Assembly (NCBI RefSeq): GCF_029076445.1
Contig: NZ_JARESG010000004.1
Coordinates: 186,001-250,000 of the forward strand
Origin: Pseudarthrobacter naphthalenicus
Lineage (GTDB): Bacteria; Actinomycetota; Actinomycetes; Actinomycetales; Micrococcaceae
Length of the DNA: 64,000 nt
Reading direction: 5' to 3'
Made by a program: the position numbers and the translations under genes. Each line of letters opens with the position of its first letter. Positions within the stretch are counted from its first letter, which is position 1. The notes beneath the pieces were generated by a model that made no database searches, was not told the origin of the DNA, and worked only from the letters and a program-made list of their open reading frames with translations. Of this stretch, positions 37,252 through 45,676 are shown in pieces.

Positions 37252-38016
37252 TTAGAGGCTGAGTTTCATACGGTCGGATAGTTTGACTACTTGGTGGACC
37301 GAGGATATTCCGGCGATGTGCTCCGTCGGCAAGATGACTAGAGCCGTCTCTACAAGGGGGAAGTGGCGCCTCAAGCTGGAGAGCAGGGCATCATCGTCGA
37401 ATGCTTGAGCGGAGAAACACCTCAGTACCGTCTGACCTACTAGACCAATCCTTGTGACGGATGTTTCGTTCATCACCTCCATTTCACAGAAGCCATAAGT
37501 GCTGAGATTTGCCAACGCCGTCGGGAGGGTGCGAATTCTGGCGGCTCCAACGGGAGCTGGCATAGATCGCGACACCCAGGCGACGGTGCTGGTGGGTGTG
37601 AATCCGAGTTTGCGGTACAGGGACACCGCAGGAGCGTTATCTTGGAACACGTCCAACTGCAACTGATCCAGCTCTGGGCGATCTTCCACGAAGGACTCGA
37701 GGAAGGCTCGGGCGATCCCACGTCCTCGGGCGGATTCAGTAATACAGACATACGAAAGAAAACCAACGTTGCCTCCTATGATTCGAAACTCAGCGAATCC
37801 CACAACGTCCTGTTGCTTGGCTTCATCTACAGCGACCAGCAAGTACCTTCCGGGATCTGAACCCGGATATTGCACGTGCACCGAGAGAAAGGCTCCAATG
37901 CCATGCTGCGTGTAAGTCATGAAGGGCCGGAGCGCCGCGCCGAAGGAAGCGTGGATCAGATCGGACACTGCAGGTAGATCGGTTTTCGTCAGGGCTCGGA
38001 TGAGAATCGACTTCAT
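37252..38016 (-). CDS. GNAT-family N-acyltransferase
   Basis: A 254-residue protein. The first 150 residues are a GNAT domain: VCITESARGRGIARAFLESF is the acetyl-CoA pyrophosphate loop and QLDVFQDNAPAVSLYRKLGF is motif B. The remaining 100 residues (after VAWVSRSMPAP) are unassigned and include VLRCFSAQAFDDDALLSSLR. Its start overlaps the stop of the fused glycosyltransferase by ATGA. It may acylate the amino sugar made by the downstream DegT protein; not tested by sequence. Confidence 0.82.
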   Translation of the reverse strand: MKSILIRALTKTDLPAVSDLIHASFGAALRPFMTYTQHGIGAFLSVHVQYPGSDPGRYLLVAVDEAKQQDVVGFAEFRIIGGNVGFLSYVCITESARGRGIARAFLESFVEDRPELDQLQLDVFQDNAPAVSLYRKLGFTPTSTVAWVSRSMPAPVGAARIRTLPTALANLSTYGFCEMEVMNETSVTRIGLVGQTVLRCFSAQAFDDDALLSSLRRHFPLVETALVILPTEHIAGISSVHQVVKLSDRMKLSL

Positions 38017-39860
38017 GTAGTCTTTGCTCCCCGCCGCTCATCATCCAGGTTCTGCATGATCGATTCGGGGTCCACAACGACTCCCTGCCGGCGGAAGACT
38101 TTCAATGCGGTCAGAATTAGAATCTTGGCATCAAAGCCCAGGGAGTAGCTCTTGACGTACCGCACATCATGCGCCAGGCGGTCGCTCCATGATGACGTAT
38201 TACGTCCGTTGACTTGGGCCCAGCCAGTGATGCCTGGGCGCACCACGGTCCGAAGGCTTTCTTCCTCCGTGAAATATTCCGAGTAACGCGTCAGCAGCGG
38301 CCGCGGGCCGACGAGGGACATTTGGCCTTTCAAAACGTTCCACAGCTCCGGAAGTTCGTCGAAACTCGTTATTCTAAGCAGAGATCCGAACCTAGTCAGT
38401 CTGTCACTATCAGGCAGGAGTCGCCCATGAACGTCCCTTGCATCCGTCATGGTCCTGAATTTGTACATTTCGAAGAGCTTGCCGTCGCGTCCGGGCCGTA
38501 TCTGCCTAAAGAACACAGGTGATCCCAGCTTCTTGCGAATCAGAACAGCTACGACACCCATCGGGACGGCGAGAGTGGCCAGAGCAAGCGCCGAGAACAC
38601 AACATCAAGCAGCCGTTTCACACCAAGCACTCTCGGCTTGGAGAGGCTTGCAATGAACAGCGACCTGCTGAACCGTTCCGCACCAACTTTGAGCGCCAGG
38701 TTTTCAGCGTAGTATCTGGCACCCGACACACCCAAAGCTTGGCGCTCCCCAGGCGTACGCGACATGAGATTCCTAACCGCTTCTGCCAAGTCAGCTGCGC
38801 ATTCGGGTTCAAAGGCTATCCCTGCCCCAGCCTCTTCGATCATTGCTGCCGCGTCGCCTTTAACCCCCATGAGAATCGGGCGACCAGCCATGAGGTAGGC
38901 CTGCGTCTTGGACGGTACGGTTATTTCAAACAATGGATCGTTTCGTAAGTGCACAAGAAGGGCGTCGGAGCGGCTCAAGAAATCGCCAATTTTACTTATC
39001 GGCTGCCGCGGAATGAAGATGACATTATCCAAGTCTCGGCGCTCGGCCTCACCGGCCAGACGTGTTGCCTCCACTCCTGCGCCTATGAGGAGGAAGCGAA
39101 CCTCGTCCTGGTCCCTCAGGAGTTCTGCAGCATCCAATACAGTCTCTAGGGCCTGCGCCTTGCCGAGATTTCCAGCGAATGTGACTGTGAACTTATCCCC
39201 GAGTCCCAAAGGCCAATTTGAATCAGCCACCGGAGAGCGCGTCTCAAGGTTGATCTGGGCTTCGTCCGCCCAGTTCGGAATAACGTCTATGCGGCCTGCC
39301 GGAACCCCCTTTTGCTTGAGTGCACTGCCAAAGCCCTCGGAGAGCACGGCGATCCGAGATGCCATTCGGTAGACCCCTAACATCGCCCGGTCCACAAATG
39401 AAAGGACAGACGAACCCCGGATCATTCCCGTGGCAGCAAGAGTCTCGGGCCATAGGTCCTGTACATCGTAGACAAAGGGAACGCCTCTAAGGACCTTGAG
39501 CACCAACGCCGGGATACCCACCGTCGCGGGCGGGTGGTAAACGTAGGCGACGTCTGGTCGCTGAACCAGCAGGGCGCCGATGCTAGCGGAGGCGGCAAAG
39601 GAAGCATAGTTGAGTGCCCGCCTGATGCCAGAACTATCGTGACTCGGATAGAGGGCAACCCTGTTAACCGGGATACCTTGTATGACTTCCCGTTGAAACG
39701 GCCTAACGCGGTACCCGGGATAAATCTTCCCTCCTGGGTAATTGGGAAAGCCAGTAAGTACACTCACTTGGTGGCCCTGGCGCTGGAGTTCCTTGGCAAA
39801 CAGCAGACCCTTGAAGGTCGGTTCAGGATCAAACCATTGGCTGACAATCAGAATGTGCAT
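38013..39860 (-). CDS. fusion of WbuB-like GT4 and polyprenyl-phosphate phosphoglycosyl transferase
   Basis: A 615-residue two-domain enzyme. Residues 1-405 are a GT4 transferase of the WbuB type (MHILIVSQWFDPEPTFKGLL, VYDVQDLWPETL, FEITVPSKTQAYLMAGRPIL). Residues 412-615 are a monotopic phosphoglycosyl transferase (PglC/WcaJ type): re-entrant helix 415-441, FRQIRPGRDGKLFEMYKFRT, catalytic Asp501-Glu502 in TSFDELPEL, MSLVGPRPL and RPGITGWAQVNGR. The PGT domain would place the first sugar phosphate on undecaprenyl phosphate, and the GT4 domain would add the second. WbuB relatives transfer L-FucNAc, which capEFG can supply. Confidence 0.92.
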   Translation of the reverse strand: MHILIVSQWFDPEPTFKGLLFAKELQRQGHQVSVLTGFPNYPGGKIYPGYRVRPFQREVIQGIPVNRVALYPSHDSSGIRRALNYASFAASASIGALLVQRPDVAYVYHPPATVGIPALVLKVLRGVPFVYDVQDLWPETLAATGMIRGSSVLSFVDRAMLGVYRMASRIAVLSEGFGSALKQKGVPAGRIDVIPNWADEAQINLETRSPVADSNWPLGLGDKFTVTFAGNLGKAQALETVLDAAELLRDQDEVRFLLIGAGVEATRLAGEAERRDLDNVIFIPRQPISKIGDFLSRSDALLVHLRNDPLFEITVPSKTQAYLMAGRPILMGVKGDAAAMIEEAGAGIAFEPECAADLAEAVRNLMSRTPGERQALGVSGARYYAENLALKVGAERFSRSLFIASLSKPRVLGVKRLLDVVFSALALATLAVPMGVVAVLIRKKLGSPVFFRQIRPGRDGKLFEMYKFRTMTDARDVHGRLLPDSDRLTRFGSLLRITSFDELPELWNVLKGQMSLVGPRPLLTRYSEYFTEEESLRTVVRPGITGWAQVNGRNTSSWSDRLAHDVRYVKSYSLGFDAKILILTALKVFRRQGVVVDPESIMQNLDDERRGAKTT

Positions 39861-39953
39861 GGGCAGGTCCTATCGAGGGCAAAGGGATGACAGTCAGGGC
39901 GATATTTTTGGCGATCAAGTTCAGCCACTATTCGGGTGACCCGCACAAACGTT

Positions 39954-41027
39954 CTACCCTCGGTATGCCGGGAAGTAACCGTTTGGAATAGGTGGCGCGC
40001 CGTCTATCGTCCGCCTAGCGACGCTACCTTCAACCAAAGCGTTATAGGTCACAGGGTTCAGGATTCTGCGTCCAACCAGAAAGGGCACGCTCCCGGACGG
40101 AGCAAATGCCTTCTTATACTTAAAAATTCCATCGTTAGCGGCAAATCCACCGCCCAGGACAAAGCGCTTCTTTCCGTTTTGCCCGGCCCATTTCATAATC
40201 TCAAACTTCAGTAAGTCATTTGGTCTTTTGTCAAACGCCTCCCCCAAAGTGCCTCCGAGAAACGAATAGGCGTTCTCTTCCGACAGCAAAACTAGCTCAG
40301 TCGAGACTATGCGTTCTTCATGGCGAGCATGAAAATATGCAAACTGCCCAGAAAGTGACTCGTGGATCGCACGAAAAAAATCTTCGCCAAAATAGTATCC
40401 AGACGATGCGGAACGTCGATCCATAGTATCTTTATAGATTCGGTAAAAATCATCGAAGAATTCACCTTCAAGGTCCACCTCGATTGTCACACCAAGGCGC
40501 TGAGCCTTCTTCACATTCTTGCGTACCTTGTGATCAAAATCCATCCACAGCTCTTCCGCGCTCAAGTCCAGCGAGCGAACAACATTATTCTGAATGACTT
40601 CCGCTTCGCCGGGGAACTCCAGCAGTGAGTCTGTGAATAGAGTAAATCGCACGAACTCAGAAATCACATTTGACCGCTCGCACCAAGAATCAAAGTGATT
40701 CCAGAACTCTGCCGCCAAGGCCTTCCTGTTAAAGCTTTCTATGACCATCGGACCCCCATAGCCGTACGGGCTAGCAATATCACGAACGCCTCGATATTCT
40801 ATGTCTTTCATATATGGTGCATCAACATTCCGGAGGAAGAATGGATACAGTACGGTCCCGTTGTGGGATTCAAAAAGAACGCAGACCGCCTTCTCCGTGT
40901 GTGTCCCGAAAAGACGAAGATAATGAGGGTGAGCAAAAACTTCACGTGCTGGCCATCTATTCCAGGCTTCGCTCCATCGCTCAATGTCATACTGGCTGTC
41001 GGCTGTTAGAACGCTGAATTGACTCAC
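39954..41027 (-). CDS. FemAB/BioF2-type acyltransferase-like protein
   Basis: A 357-residue protein with a GNAT-like pair of domains as in FemABX and the BioF2-like acetyltransferases of polysaccharide loci. Recognised parts are MDFDHKVRKNVKKAQRLGVT, FYRIYKDTMDRRSASSGYYF, EERIVSTELVLLSEENAYSF, LGGTLGEAFDKRPNDLLKFE and RFVLGGGFAANDGIFKYKKA. Family members transfer an aminoacyl group from tRNA, or an acyl group, onto cell-wall or polysaccharide amines. Visibly lower GC than the flanks. It is the first gene of the minus-strand run that ends at 36290; a hairpin lies upstream at 41139-41210. Confidence 0.82.
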   Translation of the reverse strand: MSQFSVLTADSQYDIERWSEAWNRWPAREVFAHPHYLRLFGTHTEKAVCVLFESHNGTVLYPFFLRNVDAPYMKDIEYRGVRDIASPYGYGGPMVIESFNRKALAAEFWNHFDSWCERSNVISEFVRFTLFTDSLLEFPGEAEVIQNNVVRSLDLSAEELWMDFDHKVRKNVKKAQRLGVTIEVDLEGEFFDDFYRIYKDTMDRRSASSGYYFGEDFFRAIHESLSGQFAYFHARHEERIVSTELVLLSEENAYSFLGGTLGEAFDKRPNDLLKFEIMKWAGQNGKKRFVLGGGFAANDGIFKYKKAFAPSGSVPFLVGRRILNPVTYNALVEGSVARRTIDGAPPIPNGYFPAYRG

Positions 41028-41138
41028 GATAACTTACTTCCAACTCTCAATCGCAGTGATGGCCAACGTTATTCCTCTGCATATATACGGCTGCAATTGC
41101 TCAACAAGGTGCCTGTCGAGTGCTTTGCGGACAGCTCG

Positions 41139-41210
41139 GGAAAGGACAACCGCGCGCCCGCCTTAACGAAAAAGACAATCATTCGAGCTATGCTTGCGGT
41201 TGTCCTTTCC
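41139..41210. repeat. perfect 15 bp inverted repeat upstream of the FemAB-like gene
   Basis: GGAAAGGACAACCGC at 41139-41153 is repeated exactly inverted at 41196-41210, with a 42-base loop. It could be an RNA hairpin in the leader of the 41027 gene, a protein-binding site, or the end of a lost mobile element next to the IS3 relic. Confidence 0.7.
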
Positions 41211-41343
41211 AACGCTTTGGCTCGTCAATGTACTGGCGTGTCACTGGCACGGTTTACGCTTCGAGCCACGCTATCACGGGCAAAGATACGGTTGGCTACG
41301 CGGCATTTTTGGGCTGATCAGTAATATGTGTTAGGCATATAAC

Positions 41344-41865
41344 CCGATCCGGACGATGGACGCAGGTTGCGAAGGATTTGGGACTTGCGGTCAGGCATTT
41401 GAGCGCTATGTTGCCACCGCCGAGCGTGAGGAATCCGGGGCCGCCCGCGGAGGCGTAGTCGGCGAGATGCGGCAGCCGAAGAAACGGAAACGCGTGTTGG
41501 AGCAGGAGAATGAGATTCTGCGCTGGGCTGCTGCTCACCTGGCCAGGGACATCAGCCCAAATGGTTTACCCGCTCAGTACGGTTCTTGTCGCTGACGATG
41601 CTCCCGTGGTGGTAGTTGCAGGGTGTTGAAGTTCAGAAAGCAAGCTCATTACCTGCTGAGGGTGACGGACTGGGACGGGTCGGTGCGAAGCTTAGTCAAG
41701 GCTGCCCTGGACATCCTCGCGGACGGCGTTGCATTCGCGTACCGTTTCGTCGCCGACGAGCTCCTGGGAGTGGGCATCGCCGCTGCCGGGGGCCGGTCGA
41801 CATTTTTGGGGCGGAGAACAGCGAGGGAGTTTTATCGCGATTGGGCGCAATTTGCCCGTCCTTAG
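41344..41865 (+). pseudogene. decayed IS3-family insertion sequence (orfA and orfB pieces)
   Basis: Pieces of both IS3 transposase frames appear in order but in different reading frames: WTQVAKDLGLAVRHLS, then EMRQPKKRKRVLEQENEILR followed by WAAAHLARDI (end of OrfA, leucine-zipper part), then CRVLKFRKQAHYLLRV and VKAALDILADGVAFAYRFVA with DELLGVGIAA (start of OrfB). At least two frameshifts separate them and the DDE catalytic part of OrfB is absent. I see no terminal inverted repeats. It cannot be active. Confidence 0.78.
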
Positions 41866-42642
41866 ACTGGCAACCGGCAGCAAGCTCAAGTCTCATGTGG
41901 TGCTGCTTGCGCTCGTCGCTCATCCAGGCAAGTAGCCGGGCGCTGGGAATGCAGTACCGGATACTCGTGTCTCGTGTCTCGCAGCGGACTAACTTCTTGG
42001 CATGGGTAGCTATGAAGAGGGGCTTGAAGCGGACAAGGACCGGGCAACTCATCCGTCCGTGGGTATGTTTGGATACAGGGACGGCGAGGCTTGGGTGGCG
42101 GACGATGTGTTCGTGACCCGGTCCATCTGCGGCGATCTGACGGTCGAACGGTGGGACGGGTGCTGGGTTAGAACTGCCACTGTCCGAAAAGAGAGCACGC
42201 AGATGCTACGAGCCATGTGGGTGAAGCTCAACGAGGTTGCAGTGGATGTTGGGCCCCACCCATCTCCATCGTGAGGAACTCAGCGTCGCGCCAGTCCGAG
42301 TTCTCTGGACCTGTCTGGCCTAATTCCGTGGAGCAGAAGAGCCCGTGCTGGACGGACGCAAACTTTCTCGTCACCTCTGCGAGGGCATGGGGCGCGGTGA
42401 AGGCGTTGACCAACTGTTGGCGGCATAGTTCGCGTTGAGCCCACCACGCGAAAGTCAGTAGCAGAATGTTGCGTGTCGGTGCCACTAGACGGACCGTAGC
42501 AGTCAGCGTCCGCCGCTGTCGCCTGATCTTCCTCAAGGAGGAGCCGAGGCTACTGCCGTAGAATCCGACTGAGTTGCCGTTGCCCAAGTAGAACAGCGCG
42601 GTCACTACTTGGGTGCGGAGCCCGGCTTCCAACGTCGGGTCC
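41866..42642. other. non-coding or fully decayed DNA after the IS3 relic
   Basis: Open frames on both strands are short and show no recognisable family. This looks like remains of lost genes between the IS3 relic and the truncated MFS copy; I cannot name any of it. Confidence 0.5.
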
Positions 42643-43309
42643 GGGCCTGCTGGTGGCCTCCGTGGGTTCCGGCCAGCTGGTGAGCCGGACCGGCCGGTAC
42701 AAGTGGATGCCGATCGCCGGTTCGGTGCTGGTGGCCGTGGCGCTGGTGCTGCTCTCCACGCTCAAGCCCGGGCAGCCGCTCTGGGAAATCTGCGCCTACC
42801 TGGCCGTGATGGGCCTCGGGCTGGGCCTGAGCATGCAGATCCTCGTCCTCATCGTCCAGAACTCCTTCCCGCTGCGTGAAGTGGGCACCGCAACGGCGTC
42901 CAACAACTTCTTCCGCCAGATCGGCGCCACCCTCGGCTCCGCCGTGGTGGGCAGCCTGTTCGCCAGCCGCCTCGCGGCGCTCCTTACCGAGCGTATGCCC
43001 GCCGCTGAGACACGCGGGGGCACACCCGGTGGGTCGAACTCCCTCACGCCGGCGGTGGTTAACCACCTGCCTGCGGAGATCAAAGACCTGATCGTCTCCT
43101 CCTACAACGACGCACTGACGCCCATCTTCATCTGGATGGTCCCGCTGGCGGTGATTGCCGCCGTCGTACTGGTCTTCATCAGGGAAAAGCCGCTTGCCAC
43201 CGCCGCCGAGCACGACGTCCTCTCCGAGTCGATCAGTGAAGGCAACATCCTCATCACCGCCGACGATGACGGGGTTGCAACCGCCTCACCGTCGGGGGTG
43301 GTTCCGTAG
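42643..43309 (+). pseudogene. 5'-truncated copy of the MFS exporter gene at 52881-54488
   Basis: The open frame corresponds to residues from about 323 to the end of the intact 535-residue exporter and begins abruptly inside a membrane helix (LLVASVGSGQLVSRTGRYKW). By eye the two DNA copies differ at roughly one base in ten, mostly at third positions, and the protein ends differ (DDDGVATASPSGVVP against DDEEPAPASR). Lacking the first eight or so helices, it cannot be a working transporter. It is in the same orientation as the intact gene, about 11 kb away. Confidence 0.88.
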
Positions 43310-44273
43310 CGTACATCCTCAAAGACCAGAAGCTTTGGGTATCCATGACTCCACGCAAAGGCTGCGACGGCGGCACAGCATCCGGCTACTGCGCTCTGTT
43401 GCCGCCGCTGCGGCTCCGGTTGATTGGGTGTGGCTGGATCCTCCACACCTTCGCCGAGAAGGGCTAGGACAGCGGATACTGCCTCAAGGCGGGCTGTGAA
43501 CTCATCCGGTCATTCTCGCTCCGCTGCCCAGCCTGCGCGCTGCTTGCTAGTGGACCCAGCCGTGGGTGCGTCCGTACTTGTGCATGGTGGTGGTGAAGAT
43601 GCCCGTGGATGCGGCTACCTCGCGAACACCGCCGCCGGCCTTGCCCCGCATCCCGCAGCACGAGCGCGGCCTTGATGTGCTGTATGTCTGGCTCCGGCAC
43701 GATTGCCCTGGTCTGAGGCGTCATTCAGGGAGACTACTGGTCAGCGATGAGCTGCCTTGCACGCTCCCATTCGCCCCCGGCCGGCGCCGGACTTCGAATT
43801 CGTCCAGGGAGGCCATGTGCGCCGCCGGGTCTGCATCGCAGATTTCAGACGTAGCCAGGGCTAGCCGAAATATGTACTCGTACGTGTTTTTGCTACCACT
43901 CCTGCCCGTAGTCCGGGTGGTTCTTGTAGACAGCGAGGGGCCGCAGGGCGTCTTCTGCGGCGCGGCCTCGTGCCTCTTGGGTGCGGCGGTCTTGCGGGGC
44001 CCGTTCGTCCTCTGCTTCACGCGTGAGAGGAGATCTGTTGGCTCACGGGTTTCGCGGTGTCGCTTCTAAAGGTCTACGACGCGCAGCTTAGCCGCGCACT
44101 CAGCCAGTTCGCGGGCGGGCGGGCGACCACCTGTCGAAGTGGATAGACCAGTCAGGCGGCTGGCCTTCATGCCCGCTCCCGGTCGCCCATGGCGCAGCCG
44201 CATTGGCTGCAACCTCTTCTTCGGCTGTGCGCGATTCGAGAAAGTCAGTGATGGTCATAGATAGGGCATACCG
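43310..44273. other. decayed region with fragments of small genes
   Basis: Nothing intact. On the minus strand at 43547-43724 a small helix-turn-helix protein can be read if one frameshift near 43640 is allowed: DIQHIKAALVLRDAG, then VREVAASTGIFTTTMHKYGR and THGWVH before a stop. It resembles the HTH part of recombinases or small regulators. A second minus-strand frame (43721-44020) is open but joins a better-looking end (GEWERARQLIADQ, stop near 43736) only through another frameshift. Confidence 0.5.
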
Positions 44274-44306
44274 CCGGAGCCGTGGCACTGCTTGCCACGG
44301 CTCCGG
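44274..44306. terminator. perfect 14 bp stem hairpin, probable bidirectional terminator
   Basis: CCGGAGCCGTGGCA (44274-44287) is followed after a 5-base loop by its exact inverse (44293-44306). There is no clear T-run on either side, so termination is likely but not certain. It isolates the decayed region from the polymerase gene promoter. Confidence 0.6.
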
Positions 44307-44328
44307 AAGATAGTGAACAAAACCGGTC

Positions 44329-44358
44329 TTATTGGCCCATAACGGGCCGGGGTAGAAT
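44329..44358 (+). promoter_or_regulatory. promoter of the O-antigen ligase/polymerase gene, possibly leaderless
   Basis: TTATTG (44329-44334) and TAGAAT (44353-44358) are spaced 18 bp. The GTG start at 44366 begins 8 bases after the -10, about where transcription should start, and no ribosome-binding site precedes it. Leaderless GTG transcripts are common in actinobacteria. Confidence 0.5.
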
Positions 44359-44365
44359 CGGGCTC

Positions 44366-45673
44366 GTGACTATGGGGACCGCGAGCCTGCTCGTAAACAA
44401 TGACAAGCCATCTGTGGATGAGTTCCTTCTTGAACCGCGCCCTCGGGCGTTGAGGTTAGGGCTGCCGACGTTCATGATGGCGGCGGTCGCGGCGCTGTCG
44501 GTTTATGACCCAGGGACCGCGGGGACCTATGGGCTGTACGTTGCCGCCGCCGCGGTCACTCTGAGTCGGCCGGGGCGTTTGCGTATCGACGCCCCGCTAA
44601 TGCTTGGACTCGCGTTGATCTTGTTCGCGGCAGCATCCTCCCTATGGTCAGAGTTCCCTGATGCTTCAATAGGTGCGGCGCGCAACTATGCCGTCGTAGT
44701 GGTCATATTCATCGCTGTCCGTCACGTGATCCAAACCCTCCAGCAGCTCCGAACCGTGGCAGTAGGCTACATTGCCGGGTGCGCTGTACTCGTATTCAGG
44801 GTGTGGAACGAGAACGCCACGCAGGTAACGACGCTTGAAGGCTCCCGCCTGGACTTGGTTGGCTTGAACGTCAACTATGCCGGGTATGCGTTCGTTGGCG
44901 GTTTCGCGATGATCGCGTTACTGTGGGCCACCAAGCGCCGAACGCCGGGCCGGCGGCTCTGGCTCACGGCCGCAGCGGCATCGATCATTTTGGGTATCGT
45001 CCTATCCGATACTCGCGGGGCACTTATCGGGCTAGGTTTGATGATCATGTGGCTGCTCATGTGCTGGGCCGCCAAGACGCCTCCCATACGCATGCTCGTT
45101 GCCGCAGCCATTGCCGCCGCCGCGGCAATCACGACAGGTGCTATCGATACTGCGTCACTAGCGTTTGAGAGCGTGTTCGGGCGGGCTACGGGCGACTGGT
45201 CAGGTCGCCTGATAATTTGGCCGATTGCCCGCGATTTTTGGGTCTCGGAAGATAAGTTTTGGGTCGGGTCCGGTGCATCGACGTTTCAGCTCAGCAACGC
45301 ATACGGGATCGGCGCGCACAACTTCATTCTGGAGATCGGGACCGGAATGGGGATCGTCGGCGTACTGGTTTACGTGGCAGTCCTATGGACTTCTCTCGGT
45401 AAGCGGTCGGCGGGCACTGACCCCCGTGCAAGAATCCTGATGGGGTGCTTCATTGCCGCCTCGGCACTCAGCTACCTCACCGGCTATTGGGACCATTCGC
45501 CGGCTGCATGGATCGGTGTTGCGGTGTTCTCCCGGCTTGGGCTCCTCGACAAAGACCCCGACGCGCAATGGAGCGCGCCAGGGCCTAAGGCCGAGGAGAC
45601 CAAGCAGACGAGGGCGGCACGGAAGTGGCTAGACGGCGTTGACGGTAAGCGCCCCCGCGTCCGAAACCCTTGA
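44366..45673 (+). CDS. O-antigen ligase/polymerase-family membrane protein (Wzy-like)
   Basis: A 435-residue protein with about 10-12 helices. The large periplasmic loop and the motif IGAHNFILEIGTGMGIVGVL near the C-terminal third are typical of the Wzy_C/WaaL family. The loop also has WSGRLIIWPIARDFWVSEDK and WVGSGASTFQL. In this locus it is the only intact polymerase candidate, so it probably joins repeat units after flipping. The cytoplasmic tail is long and basic (from about residue 400). Start at GTG 44366, with ATG 44372 as alternative. Its stop is 3 bp from the convergent beta-helix gene. Confidence 0.87.
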   Translation: MTMGTASLLVNNDKPSVDEFLLEPRPRALRLGLPTFMMAAVAALSVYDPGTAGTYGLYVAAAAVTLSRPGRLRIDAPLMLGLALILFAAASSLWSEFPDASIGAARNYAVVVVIFIAVRHVIQTLQQLRTVAVGYIAGCAVLVFRVWNENATQVTTLEGSRLDLVGLNVNYAGYAFVGGFAMIALLWATKRRTPGRRLWLTAAAASIILGIVLSDTRGALIGLGLMIMWLLMCWAAKTPPIRMLVAAAIAAAAAITTGAIDTASLAFESVFGRATGDWSGRLIIWPIARDFWVSEDKFWVGSGASTFQLSNAYGIGAHNFILEIGTGMGIVGVLVYVAVLWTSLGKRSAGTDPRARILMGCFIAASALSYLTGYWDHSPAAWIGVAVFSRLGLLDKDPDAQWSAPGPKAEETKQTRAARKWLDGVDGKRPRVRNP

Positions 45674-45676
45674 CCC

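Noticed and set aside
42228..42632. Minus-strand frame of 134 codons between the IS3 relic and the MFS fragment
   Set aside because: No family resemblance, no ribosome-binding site, and it lies in clearly decayed DNA.
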